From NCBI RefSeq assembly GCF_000688455.1, contig NZ_JIAL01000001.1, forward strand, positions 3,255,001 to 3,319,000: a DNA stretch of 64,000 nt, in the 5' to 3' direction. This stretch comes from Pseudacidobacterium ailaaui. Its GTDB lineage: Bacteria > Acidobacteriota > Terriglobia > Terriglobales > Acidobacteriaceae. A program made the position numbers and the translations under genes. Each line of letters opens with the position of its first letter. Positions within the stretch are counted from its first letter, which is position 1. This document shows positions 55,731 through 63,946 of this stretch, one piece after another. Under the pieces are notes generated by a model. The model made no database searches and was not told where the DNA came from. It worked only from the letters and a program-made list of their open reading frames with translations.

Positions 55731-57023
55731 TTACTCTAAACGAACCTTGTCTGTGGCATCGTACCGAGACATGTCTGACAGGATGACCCTGTCCCCTTCC
55801 TTCAGGCCATCGAGGACCTGAATCTTGTCCACGGACGCCTTGCCCACCTTCACCTGCACTCGCGTGGCCGTCTTGCCATCCGGATCAATCCTGAACAGAC
55901 TGATGGTGCTGTCCGGGTTTCCGAATGCGGGACGCCCCACATAAAGCACGTCTGACAGACGCTGCTGATCAATGGTCCCGTCCACGCTGAGCTGCGGGAC
56001 CGCTCCCGGAGGAAGTGGCCCATCCAGTTTTACGTCAACTGTGCGCGTTCCGTTCACGACCGCGGGATCAATTCTTGTCACATGACCGGGAACCACCCCG
56101 TTGTGGGTGTCAATTTCCGCCGGCTGGTCGAGCAAAATGTCATGGGCCTGGGTCTCGGCGATCTTCAATTGCGCCTTGAGCTGATTCGGCACCACGACCG
56201 TGGCCAGCGTTGTGCCAGGGGCCACATGCGTCCCGACCCCGAAGGAGGACTGGTCAGAGGTGCTGGTAACCGGGGGGCCCAGTGAGGTCAGCACCCCGTC
56301 AATGCCGGCCCGGACCTGCAGCGCCGCCTTCTGCGACTGCTTGAGCTGCAGAAGGGCCTTGTCCTGCTCGATTTTGGCTTCCTGGACGTCCAGCTGCGTT
56401 TTGATGGCCTTTTCGTTGATGTCAATCTGCTCTTCCGAGATGCGGTTCTGGGTGGTCAAAGCATCGGCTGTGGTCTTCGATTTGTTGTAATCAATGCCGC
56501 TGATGACCCCCAGCTCATATCGCTGCTTGTCAATCTGCGCCTGCATCTGCGCCTGCTGGTAGTTCGAGCTGACTGTGGCTGCCGCCACCTTTTTGTCCAT
56601 CAGCGCGCTCTGGAGCTGGGCCTGCAGATTATGGTAGGCCACCTGGTCTGATTTGAGCTGCAACTCCGCGTTCAGAAGCTCCTGGTCCAGCTGCGGGTCA
56701 GCCAGCTCCATGATGACAGTATCTGCCTTCACTCTGGTGCCCGGCAAAACACGAATGCGCACCACAGTGGATTCAGTTTGTGCCGGAACCAGCCGGATGC
56801 TCTCCTCGCTGGGAACCAGCGTTCCCAGACCTCTTACCTGCACGACGAGGGGGCCGCGTTTGACGGTGTCAGACCAGATTGTGTTTGCATCTACCGTCGG
56901 AGCAGCGGGCTTCAATCGCATGACCGCAGCGGCCGCGGCAGCAACGACAACCAACGCGATGATCCCAGTGATGATCTGGCGACGGACTTTCTTTCTCTTA
57001 ATGTCGGGACGGGCAATATCCAT
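55731..57023 (-). CDS. HlyD/MacA-type periplasmic adaptor (membrane fusion protein)
   Basis: Periplasmic adaptor linking an inner-membrane ABC exporter to the TolC channel. Seen in 430 residues: a basic N-terminus (KRKKVRRQ), one membrane helix (about 17-37), a barrel-sandwich/lipoyl half (GTRVKADTVIMELADPQLD), a long alpha-helical hairpin (about 115-235) with coiled-coil Gln/Lys/Glu content, and beta-barrel domains (about 250-420) with the DGPLPPGAVPQLSVDGTI stretch. First gene of the operon. The ATG is only about four bases downstream of the predicted sigma-54 start site, so either the message is nearly leaderless or the promoter call is wrong; AGGATAACG upstream could serve as a ribosome-binding site for a longer message. 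Confidence 0.92.
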   Translation of the reverse strand: MDIARPDIKRKKVRRQIITGIIALVVVAAAAAAVMRLKPAAPTVDANTIWSDTVKRGPLVVQVRGLGTLVPSEESIRLVPAQTESTVVRIRVLPGTRVKADTVIMELADPQLDQELLNAELQLKSDQVAYHNLQAQLQSALMDKKVAAATVSSNYQQAQMQAQIDKQRYELGVISGIDYNKSKTTADALTTQNRISEEQIDINEKAIKTQLDVQEAKIEQDKALLQLKQSQKAALQVRAGIDGVLTSLGPPVTSTSDQSSFGVGTHVAPGTTLATVVVPNQLKAQLKIAETQAHDILLDQPAEIDTHNGVVPGHVTRIDPAVVNGTRTVDVKLDGPLPPGAVPQLSVDGTIDQQRLSDVLYVGRPAFGNPDSTISLFRIDPDGKTATRVQVKVGKASVDKIQVLDGLKEGDRVILSDMSRYDATDKVRLE

Positions 57024-57037
57024 CGTTTTCGTTATCC

Positions 57038-57053
57038 TGCAACTTTGCAGCCA
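57038..57053 (-). promoter_or_regulatory. Predicted sigma-54 (-24/-12) promoter of the efflux operon
   Basis: On the minus strand the sequence reads TGGCTGCAAAGTTGCA: TGGC at -24 and TTGCA at -12, with exact GG-N10-GC spacing, as in the sigma-54 consensus TGGCACG-N4-TTGCA. It lies 15-30 bases before the adaptor ATG. It is supported by two upstream enhancer-like sites and by a sigma-54 activator gene in the same window. The very short leader it implies (about four bases) is an argument against it. Confidence 0.6.
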
Positions 57054-57124
57054 AACCCTGTGGCGAAAATCCGTTTCTATTCAAGGGGTTCTATGGATTT
57101 CCGAGAAAAGGTCGCCTCAGCGGG

Positions 57125-57160
57125 TGTCCATTTCCGGAATGAAGTGTCCATTCCCGGACA
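57125..57160. promoter_or_regulatory. Two tandem enhancer-like sites (TGTCC-N6-GGACA type)
   Basis: Positions 57145-57160 read TGTCCATTCCCGGACA, a perfect 5-6-5 palindrome. Positions 57125-57140 read TGTCCATTTCCGGAAT, the same site with two changes in the right half. The centres are 20 bp apart (about two helical turns) and about 105 and 125 bp upstream of the predicted sigma-54 start. This spacing and position are typical of binding sites for NtrC-type activators. The binding protein is inferred to be the regulator at 44883-46286. Confidence 0.6.
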
Positions 57161-57179
57161 TGGAAACAAGCCGAAATGC

Positions 57180-57821
57180 CTATTTCCGATATCGCACGAC
57201 CGATTCGGCCAGAGCGATCTCGCCTGCCAGCCTGGGGTCAGCCAGAGGTCTTCCTGGTTTCAGTTCCAGCGGAACGACCCCGGCCCAGACTTGCAGACCA
57301 TAGTCCTCTTCCTCATCCACCGGGTGGCCTGAACGGACCTTAGCGGAAGCATCCTCGATGACAAATTCCAATACAGATGTAGCTTTGAGTTCCTTCTCGT
57401 TGGGGGCGCGTACCTCATCCCAGCGTCCGGCAATCAGGTGCTCGGAAATGATGCGCAGCCCTTCGATTTTCTGCTGAGGATCGTCCAGTTTGCGTGCGGT
57501 CCCAAACAAAACGGCAGACCGGTAATTCATCGAGTGGTGAAATGCGGAGCGGGCCAGGACCAGGCCGTCGACAAGTGTGACATCAACGCAAATCTGCGCA
57601 CCTTTTTCCAGAGTGCGAAGCATGCGGCTGGCGGCCGAACCGTGGAGATACAGCTTGTCTCCACTGCGCCCATAGAGCGTAGGGATGACAAAGGGTTGGC
57701 CTTCGACGCAAAAGCCTATGTGCGCCAGAAAGCCTGCATCGAGAATCGCGTGGATGGTCTCCCGATCGTAGACCGCGCGCTTCGGAATTCTTCTTACCTG
57801 CGCTCTTTCAGAGATTTGCAT
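57180..57821 (-). CDS. Pyridoxamine 5'-phosphate oxidase-family flavin-binding protein
   Basis: A 213-residue protein with the split-barrel FMN-binding fold. Seen: VRRIPKRAVYDRETIHAILD (about 8-27), AHIGFCVEGQPFVIPTLYGR, YLHGSAASRMLRTLEKGA, VLARSAFHHSMNYRSAVLFG and AGRWDEVRAPNEKEL, matching the FMN-binding/pyridoxamine-oxidase-like nitroimidazole-resistance group; the second half is longer than in classical PdxH. ATG 57821 has GAGG six bases upstream; a longer frame begins at 57878. Probably a flavin- or heme-dependent reductase of unknown substrate, not true PdxH. Divergent from uvrA2, and separated from the efflux operon by the 156-bp regulatory region. Confidence 0.85.
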   Translation of the reverse strand: MQISERAQVRRIPKRAVYDRETIHAILDAGFLAHIGFCVEGQPFVIPTLYGRSGDKLYLHGSAASRMLRTLEKGAQICVDVTLVDGLVLARSAFHHSMNYRSAVLFGTARKLDDPQQKIEGLRIISEHLIAGRWDEVRAPNEKELKATSVLEFVIEDASAKVRSGHPVDEEEDYGLQVWAGVVPLELKPGRPLADPRLAGEIALAESVVRYRK

Positions 57822-57910
57822 GGTCTGCCTCAGTTTGCTGCCTTTCCCTACGCCGCCGGATTGGAGAGGTTCCCGCATGTCGCAGCCTGACAGGCAGCCG
57901 AGGAGCAGGA

Positions 57911-57939
57911 CAGAACGGGGCAGCGCAGAACAGTATAAT
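57911..57939 (+). promoter_or_regulatory. Possible promoter of the second uvrA
   Basis: A perfect TATAAT at 57934-57939 lies 45 bases before the TTG start. The sequence 17 bases upstream (CAGAAC, 57911-57916) is only a poor -35. No LexA-like box could be recognised. Confidence 0.35.
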
Positions 57940-57983
57940 CATACTGGGGAATTGCATATTTCTGTCCCCGGAGACGTATTCGA

Positions 57984-60917
57984 TTGACTGAGCAGATCAT
58001 CATCCGCGGGGCGCGGGTGCACAATCTTAAAAATATTGACTGTGACATTCCCCACGGGAAGCTTACTGTCGTCTCCGGCGTCTCGGGGTCGGGCAAGTCC
58101 TCACTTGCCTTCGATACGATCTATGCCGAGGGCCAACGGCGTTATGTCGAGTCGCTTTCAGCCTATGCCCGCCAGTTTCTGGAGCGTATGGAGAAGCCCG
58201 ACGTTGACCTGATGGATGGCCTGGCCCCGGCCATCGCCATCAAGCAGAAGAATTCCACCCGCAATCCGCGCTCAACGGTGGCAACGGCGACGGAAATCTA
58301 CGACTATATGCGCCTGTTGTATGCGCGTTGCGGGACCGTTTATTGCACTGTCTGCAATGGCGTTGTCAAACGCGACACGGTGGATGAAATTGCCGAGACC
58401 ATTCTGGCGCTGGGTGAAGACACACGGCTCCATGCGCTGTTTCCCGTCCAGAAGGCGCAAACGCAGCCCCTTTCTCCAGATCCGGAGGAGAAGCCAAGAC
58501 GCGGACGTAAGACCGCCGCAAAAAAAACTGAGGCGTCCCCGTCTCCGCTTACAGATGCGCTGAAAGAGAGATTGTCGGACCTGAGGAAGCGCGGTTTTAA
58601 CCGTCTTTACCAGAACGGAAAGATCTATGAGTTCTCGACGCCGGAGTCTCTGCTCGAAATCAACTTCGCGCTCCCCGTCTATGTGCTGGTGGACCGCATC
58701 GTGGTCAGCACGAGCAATCGCCCGCGCATTGTGGATGCAGCGGAGATCGGCTACAGAGAGTCCGGCGAGGTCCTGTTTGAAATTGTCCCGCGCGACCCGG
58801 AAGCACCGGAGCGGGAAAGGCTGCGTTTTTCCGGGGCGTTCGAGTGCAAGAACTGCCATCGCCCATACCGGGAGCCGGAGCCCCGGCTTTTTTCCTTCAA
58901 TAATCCGTTTGGAGCGTGTCCGCGGTGCCAGGGGTTTGGAAACACGATTGATTTTGACCTTGATCTCATTATTCCGGACAAGTCCAAGACCCTGGAAGAA
59001 GGCGCGATCGATCCCTGGAACCGCCCAAAGTACCGCACTTATTTCACTGAACTGAAACGGGCGGCAAAACAGCACGGCATCCCCATGGATGTACCCTGGT
59101 ATGACCTGACGGGTGACCAGCAGGCGTTTGTGCTGAATGGACACGGCGACTTTCCAGGCGTCCACGGATTTTTTGCCTACCTGGAACGCAAGAAATATAA
59201 GCTGCATGTCCGCGTGATGCTCAGCAAGTACCGCGGATACGCCCTTTGCCCCGAATGCAAAGGCCAACGCCTGCGCGCCGAGGCCCGCGCCGTGCGTATT
59301 GCAGGAAAGAACATCTGCGAGGCTGCAGGTCTTTCCATCAGCGAGGCGAACCGCTTCTTTTCAGCACTGGAACTGACGCCGATGCAGCAGGAGATTGCTG
59401 GAAGCGTACTTCAGGAGATCCGCCAGCGGCTGCACTTTCTGGATGCGGTCGGCCTGGACTACCTTACGCTGGACCGGCTCGCTTCCACGCTTTCCGGCGG
59501 AGAATCCCAGCGTATCCAGCTTGCCACTTCACTCGGCTCGCAACTGGTGGGCGCCTTGTACGTGCTTGACGAGCCTTCGATCGGTCTACACACGCGCGAT
59601 ACGGCAAAACTCATCCGGATCCTCGAAAACCTGCGTGACCTAGGCAACACGATCCTCGTGGTTGAGCATGATCCGGATGTCATCCGTGCAGCGGACTATC
59701 TACTCGACCTTGGCCCGGGCGCAGGCGAATTTGGCGGACGTGTGCTGGCGGCCGGAACGGTGGAAGAAGTTGAGCGCAATCCGGATTCGCTGACCGGGAA
59801 GTACCTGAGCGGACAACTTTCCATTCCCGTTCCTACACGGCGACGCGAGCCTGGAAAAGAGTGGCTCCGTCTGCGCGGGGCGCGCTCGCACAACCTGAAG
59901 GGAGTGGACGTGGACATCCCTTTAAATATGCTGGTCTGCATCACCGGGGTTTCAGGCTCCGGCAAGTCCACGCTGGTGCATGATGTGCTGTACCGCGCAG
60001 TCACCCATGCCCTGGGCAAGGGGGAAGGTGCCGATCCGACAAACCTCTACAAAGAATTGAAGGGCGTCGAAAGGCTGAACGACGTCGTTCTGGTAGACCA
60101 AAACCCGATTGGACGCACGCCGCGCTCCAATCCTGTGACCTACATCAAGGCCTTCGACTCTATCCGCGAGCTTTTCGCCGCGCAGCCCGAGGCACAACGG
60201 CGCGGTTACACTGCGGGCCACTTTTCCTTCAATGTTCCGGGAGGACGCTGTGATGTTTGCGAAGGCGATGGCACAGTCACCGTGGAGATGCAATTCCTGG
60301 CTGACGTAGAGCTGCCCTGCGAGGAATGTCACGGCACGCGCTACAAAGCCAGCACCCTGGAGATCAAGTATAAAGGCAAAAATATTGATGATGTATTGAA
60401 CCTCACCGTCAAGGAAGCGCTGCGTTTCTTCAGTGGACAGCAGAAGATACAGGAGAAACTTGCAGTATTAGATGAGGTTGGACTCGGTTATGTCCGGCTG
60501 GGGCAATCGGCCACGACATTGTCTGGCGGAGAGGCCCAACGCGTGAAGCTGGCGGCCCATCTGGGCAGCGTGCGCAGAGGGGCAAAGAGCCGCGTGCTGT
60601 ATATTTTGGACGAGCCAACCACCGGACTACATTTTGACGATGTCAGTAAGTTGCTGACGGCCTTCCGCAAGCTCATTGAGGGTGGAGGATCATTGCTGGT
60701 GATTGAGCACAACCTAGATGTCATCAAATCTGCAGATTGGGTGATTGATCTGGGCCCTGAGGGTGGGTTGAGGGGCGGACAGATTGTGGCCACAGGGACC
60801 CCGGAAGAGATTACGCAAAATGAGCTTTCGCACACGGGCTACTGGCTGGCAAAGGTGCTTTCGCCACGGGGACCTGTGCGTCCAAAAGAAGAAACAGAGA
60901 GTGAAGTGGCAGTATGA
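57984..60917 (+). CDS. Excinuclease ABC subunit A (second copy)
   Basis: A second full-length UvrA paralogue, 977 residues, with TTG start preceded by GGAG. Seen: Walker [10 protein letters not shown] (about 32-40), [14 protein letters not shown] (about 101-114), zinc finger CKNCHRPY...CPRCQGFG (about 290-320), LSGGESQR and [16 protein letters not shown]; second module with Walker [10 protein letters not shown], zinc finger CDVCEGDG...CEECHGTR (about 760-785), LSGGEAQR and [15 protein letters not shown]. It differs from the copy at 21583 by a Lys/Arg/Pro-rich insertion at about residues 155-195 (for example [20 protein letters not shown]) in the UvrB-interaction region, and by the C-terminal tail [17 protein letters not shown]. 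All catalytic motifs are intact. The TPR gene overlaps its stop as ATGA. Confidence 0.95.
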   Translation: MTEQIIIRGARVHNLKNIDCDIPHGKLTVVSGVSGSGKSSLAFDTIYAEGQRRYVESLSAYARQFLERMEKPDVDLMDGLAPAIAIKQKNSTRNPRSTVATATEIYDYMRLLYARCGTVYCTVCNGVVKRDTVDEIAETILALGEDTRLHALFPVQKAQTQPLSPDPEEKPRRGRKTAAKKTEASPSPLTDALKERLSDLRKRGFNRLYQNGKIYEFSTPESLLEINFALPVYVLVDRIVVSTSNRPRIVDAAEIGYRESGEVLFEIVPRDPEAPERERLRFSGAFECKNCHRPYREPEPRLFSFNNPFGACPRCQGFGNTIDFDLDLIIPDKSKTLEEGAIDPWNRPKYRTYFTELKRAAKQHGIPMDVPWYDLTGDQQAFVLNGHGDFPGVHGFFAYLERKKYKLHVRVMLSKYRGYALCPECKGQRLRAEARAVRIAGKNICEAAGLSISEANRFFSALELTPMQQEIAGSVLQEIRQRLHFLDAVGLDYLTLDRLASTLSGGESQRIQLATSLGSQLVGALYVLDEPSIGLHTRDTAKLIRILENLRDLGNTILVVEHDPDVIRAADYLLDLGPGAGEFGGRVLAAGTVEEVERNPDSLTGKYLSGQLSIPVPTRRREPGKEWLRLRGARSHNLKGVDVDIPLNMLVCITGVSGSGKSTLVHDVLYRAVTHALGKGEGADPTNLYKELKGVERLNDVVLVDQNPIGRTPRSNPVTYIKAFDSIRELFAAQPEAQRRGYTAGHFSFNVPGGRCDVCEGDGTVTVEMQFLADVELPCEECHGTRYKASTLEIKYKGKNIDDVLNLTVKEALRFFSGQQKIQEKLAVLDEVGLGYVRLGQSATTLSGGEAQRVKLAAHLGSVRRGAKSRVLYILDEPTTGLHFDDVSKLLTAFRKLIEGGGSLLVIEHNLDVIKSADWVIDLGPEGGLRGGQIVATGTPEEITQNELSHTGYWLAKVLSPRGPVRPKEETESEVAV

Positions 60918-62269
60918 AGGAAATGGGGAACTCGCGCGCAGTAAAGAGCGGAGCTTTCAATGCAGCACTCCTCAGACTGACAATCTCAGGGGTGCTCTTA
61001 GGTTGCTGTACAGGATTCGCCCAGTCCGCTCCTCTGCCGCCGGGCACCAGTCTTGATGAAACAGCCCCGGTCAAAGACCCTGGCCCGCTGGCAAAAGCCG
61101 AAGATGCCATTGCCAACAAAGATTATGATCAGGCGAGAAGTTTGCTCGACCCGTATCTTTCGGCCCACCCCGGAGACGCCCGCGCACTTTTCGACCGGGG
61201 ATTTCTAGAAGACTCTCAGGAACATGACGAAGCGGCGGTCGGATACTACCAGAAAGCCATTGCCGCCGACCCCAAGCAGTTTGAATCACACCTTGCGCTG
61301 GGCCTGGTCCTGGCCCGTGAGGGGAAACAGAAGGAAGCTGGCGAGCAACTGATTGCCGCCACAGAGCTTGAGCCAAATCCACCGGATCCAGCGGCCAAGG
61401 CCCAGGCCTTTCGCGCCCTGGCGCAGCTTGACCGCAACAGCGATCCGGATGCGGCCAAGCAGGCATTACTTCATGCCCTCCAGATCAGCCCGGAAACCCC
61501 GGACGATATTCTGCTGACCGGGGAAATCGCCGAGGCCGAAGGGGACCTGGCCTCAGCGGAGACTGCCTACCGGCGCGCCCTGCAACAGCAGCCGGAATCT
61601 TCGGCGGCAACCGCAGGGCTGGCCCATGTTCTGATTGCGCAAAAAAAATATTCCGATGCGGAACCCTTGATTCAGGCTGCGCTCCGTCGAGACCCTGACG
61701 ATCCGGCCCTGAATACGCAGATGGCCCTTGTCCTGAGCGCAGAGGGCAAACAGGATGCGTCTGTTGGCGTGCTGGAAAAGCTGCACCAGTTCAAGCCGGA
61801 AGACGACTCCATCAGCAAAATGCTGGCAGATGCCTATGCAGCCAACGGTCAGCCAGACAAGGCAGCCGCCCTCTACGCGCAATTACTCAAGTCCAGGCCG
61901 GAGGACCCTTCGCTGCTGGCGGCCTATGGCGACAGCCTTGTCCGGCAGCAGCACTATGCTGAGGCCCTCCCTGTCCTACAAAAAGCGGTCGCGCTGAAAC
62001 CGGATGACGGGAATGCCTGGAGCGGACTGGCTTTTGCTGCCTCTCAGCAGCACAACTACCAGCTTGTGCTCGATTCTCTTTCCGCCAGATCAAAATATCT
62101 GCAAGAAACCCCCGCTACCTACTTCCTTTGGGCAACAGCTTACGATAATCTTCATCACACAAAGCAAGCAGCCGATTATTACAAACTGTTCCTGGCTGCT
62201 GCCAAGGGTCAATTTCCTGACCAGGAGTGGCAGGCAAAACACCGACTGATTGCTCTTGGTTACAAGTAG
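60914..62269 (+). CDS. Secreted TPR-repeat protein
   Basis: A 451-residue protein with an N-terminal export signal (hydrophobic LTISGVLLGCCTGFAQSAP, with a Cys that might fit a lipobox) and about nine TPR-like helical pairs from residue 60 to the end (for example ARALFDRGFLEDSQEHDEAA, AETAYRRALQQQPESSAATA and PDKAAALYAQLLKSRPEDPS). No enzymatic motif. Translationally coupled to uvrA2 by ATGA overlap and followed after 38 bp by a small secreted protein. A role as an envelope protein-interaction scaffold is inferred. Confidence 0.85.
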   Translation: MKEMGNSRAVKSGAFNAALLRLTISGVLLGCCTGFAQSAPLPPGTSLDETAPVKDPGPLAKAEDAIANKDYDQARSLLDPYLSAHPGDARALFDRGFLEDSQEHDEAAVGYYQKAIAADPKQFESHLALGLVLAREGKQKEAGEQLIAATELEPNPPDPAAKAQAFRALAQLDRNSDPDAAKQALLHALQISPETPDDILLTGEIAEAEGDLASAETAYRRALQQQPESSAATAGLAHVLIAQKKYSDAEPLIQAALRRDPDDPALNTQMALVLSAEGKQDASVGVLEKLHQFKPEDDSISKMLADAYAANGQPDKAAALYAQLLKSRPEDPSLLAAYGDSLVRQQHYAEALPVLQKAVALKPDDGNAWSGLAFAASQQHNYQLVLDSLSARSKYLQETPATYFLWATAYDNLHHTKQAADYYKLFLAAAKGQFPDQEWQAKHRLIALGYK

Positions 62270-62307
62270 CCGGTAACGTTCCCCGTGGCACCGTAAGGAG
62301 GTGCACC

Positions 62308-62757
62308 ATGCGGTCCGTAGCAGTTGCAGCAGCAGCGCTTCTGTTCATTCCGTGTAGATATGCGTGTGCCGCAACGGAAAAGGTCCCCGATCCACAGACG
62401 CTCCAGCAGCTCGAAGTGAAGGCAGACCATGCCTCTCCGAAAGAGCAGTGCTTTCTTTATGCCGAAATCGTCCACGACATGACAGAAATTGCCGGGCAGG
62501 AATTCTCCAGCGGCAATTTTGCGCAGGCATCGCTCACCTTGAAAGGGATCCAGGCCTATGCGCAGAAAATCCATATGGGCATGGCAGAGGACACAAAGAA
62601 ACTGAAGAACGCCGAAATCCTGATGCGCCACACGGCGTATCGGCTGAATGAAATTTTGCACAGCGCATCGCTTGATGACCGTCCTACGCTTGAGTCCACG
62701 CTGAAGCAATTGGACAAGGTACAGTCAGAGCTCATGATGCAGGTGTTCAAGCATTAA
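62308..62757 (+). CDS. Small secreted helical protein, unknown
   Basis: A 149-residue exported protein with signal peptide (MRSVAVAAAALLFIPCRYAC, cleavage near CAA) and an all-helical mature part rich in Gln, Leu and charged residues, including QEFSSGNFAQASLTLKGIQA (TPR-like) and a final LKQLDKVQSELMMQVFKH. The start is set by a strong ribosome-binding site AAGGAGGTGCACC before ATG 62308; a longer in-frame start overlaps the TPR gene. Probably co-transcribed with uvrA2 and the TPR gene. Not recognised. Confidence 0.75.
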   Translation: MRSVAVAAAALLFIPCRYACAATEKVPDPQTLQQLEVKADHASPKEQCFLYAEIVHDMTEIAGQEFSSGNFAQASLTLKGIQAYAQKIHMGMAEDTKKLKNAEILMRHTAYRLNEILHSASLDDRPTLESTLKQLDKVQSELMMQVFKH

Positions 62758-62913
62758 GCCCGACGTCGGGGACGAGTTGGTCCGAAAGCACAAAGAATGG
62801 ACCACTCCTGTTTTCTGACTGCGCACACGCAGACAAAAGCCCACTGTGCCGCATTTGCAGCGATAGCTTCCTGCCGATGAGACCAGCGCCCCTTCCGCGT
62901 TTTGAATCTCGAA

Positions 62914-63147
62914 TCAGGAGATTGCAAAACGGGGAATCTCAGCGCCTGCCACCTCGGGCTTCAAAATTGGCGAATCCCCTTTTACGTACCCAATTTTGCC
63001 GGCGGCAATCTCTTCCTGTGCAATTCGGCATGCCTTGCTGGATTTGGTGGCCACAAGAGGGGTTGACCCGCTTTGCAACTGCCGCGCACGGCGCGCAGCC
63101 ACCAGAACGTAACGGAAATTACTGTCGAAGGTCTGTTCCACGCTCAT
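62914..63147 (-). CDS. rpoZ: RNA polymerase omega subunit
   Basis: Omega subunit of RNA polymerase, which aids assembly of beta-prime. The 77-residue product begins SVEQTFDSNFRYVLVAARRARQ, with the conserved FRYVLVAARRARQL and KACRIAQEEIAAGKI segments of the family. It lies 20 bp downstream of gmk on the minus strand, in the usual order yicC - gmk - rpoZ. The 156 bp between the convergent gene at 62757 and its stop contain the palindrome CCCGACGTCGGG at 62759-62770 but no gene. Confidence 0.9.
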   Translation of the reverse strand: MSVEQTFDSNFRYVLVAARRARQLQSGSTPLVATKSSKACRIAQEEIAAGKIGYVKGDSPILKPEVAGAEIPRFAIS

Positions 63148-63167
63148 CGTCCGGTCCTCCCAATGAA

Positions 63168-63878
63168 CTACGGTTTCACTGGCTCCGGGGCGGGCAATCC
63201 AAAAGCCAGAAGGACGGGCCTGACCCGTTCGTCTGTATTCTGTTGCCGGCAGCTTTCGGCCAGTTTCACCAGACGTTCCTGGTCCGGGGCCGGCGTAAGA
63301 CCGGCCCTTTGGAGACGTTCACTGGTGACAATGGCCAGAAGCTCCTCTTCCGCCCGAGCCAGCACATCGTTGACCAGAATATAGCCGTATTCGCGATAAT
63401 TCTCAATCTCCTGTCTGGCTTCAGCCAGCCGGCGGGCGATGACTTCTTCCTGAATGCTGCCTTCCGCCCGGCTACGGTTTCGCAGCCGGGTGGCCAGAAT
63501 ATCGGGGCTCGGCGGCATCACAAAGATGCTTACTGCCTGGGGCACTTTCCGGCGCACCTGTGCGGCGCCCTTGACGTCGATGTCTAAAAGAAGGTCCTTG
63601 CCATGGGCCTGGGCATCGGCCAGCGAGCGACGTGCCGTACCATAATAGTTCCCGAAGACATCGGCATATTCCAAGAATTCATCATTCTGGATCATGCGTT
63701 CGAATTCCTGGCGGGATATGAAGTGATACTCTCGGCCGTCTTCTTCCGAGCCGCGCGGAGCACGCGTGGTATAGGAGACGGAAAATTCAAGATTATCCAC
63801 CAGGGAGCGAATCTGGTTTACGAGCGTAGATTTTCCCGATCCAGAAGGAGCGGAGATGATAAATAAAATTCCAGCCAA
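63168..63878 (-). CDS. gmk: Guanylate kinase
   Basis: Phosphorylates GMP to GDP. Seen: P-loop [40 protein letters not shown] (GMP-binding with the Arg/Tyr residues), EYADVFGNYYGTARRSL, LLLDIDVKGAAQVR and IFVMPPSPDILATRLRNRSR. The start is set at TTG 63878, which follows GAGG and gives the family start AGILFIISAPSG; GTG 63926 is a longer alternative without a ribosome-binding site. Length of about 236 residues slightly exceeds the normal 205, owing to a C-terminal extension of about 30 residues. In operon with rpoZ and the yicC gene at the right edge. Confidence 0.95.
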   Translation of the reverse strand: MAGILFIISAPSGSGKSTLVNQIRSLVDNLEFSVSYTTRAPRGSEEDGREYHFISRQEFERMIQNDEFLEYADVFGNYYGTARRSLADAQAHGKDLLLDIDVKGAAQVRRKVPQAVSIFVMPPSPDILATRLRNRSRAEGSIQEEVIARRLAEARQEIENYREYGYILVNDVLARAEEELLAIVTSERLQRAGLTPAPDQERLVKLAESCRQQNTDERVRPVLLAFGLPAPEPVKP

Positions 63879-63946
63879 TGCCTCATCCTCAGCGATTTTG
63901 TTTCTGTTCCCTGGTTCCCCGTACACCGGGCGGCAGAGATAGGAGC

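Noticed and set aside
62877-63587. 236-codon plus-strand frame over rpoZ and gmk
   Set aside because: It overlaps two well-supported minus-strand housekeeping genes, and its sequence shows no family.
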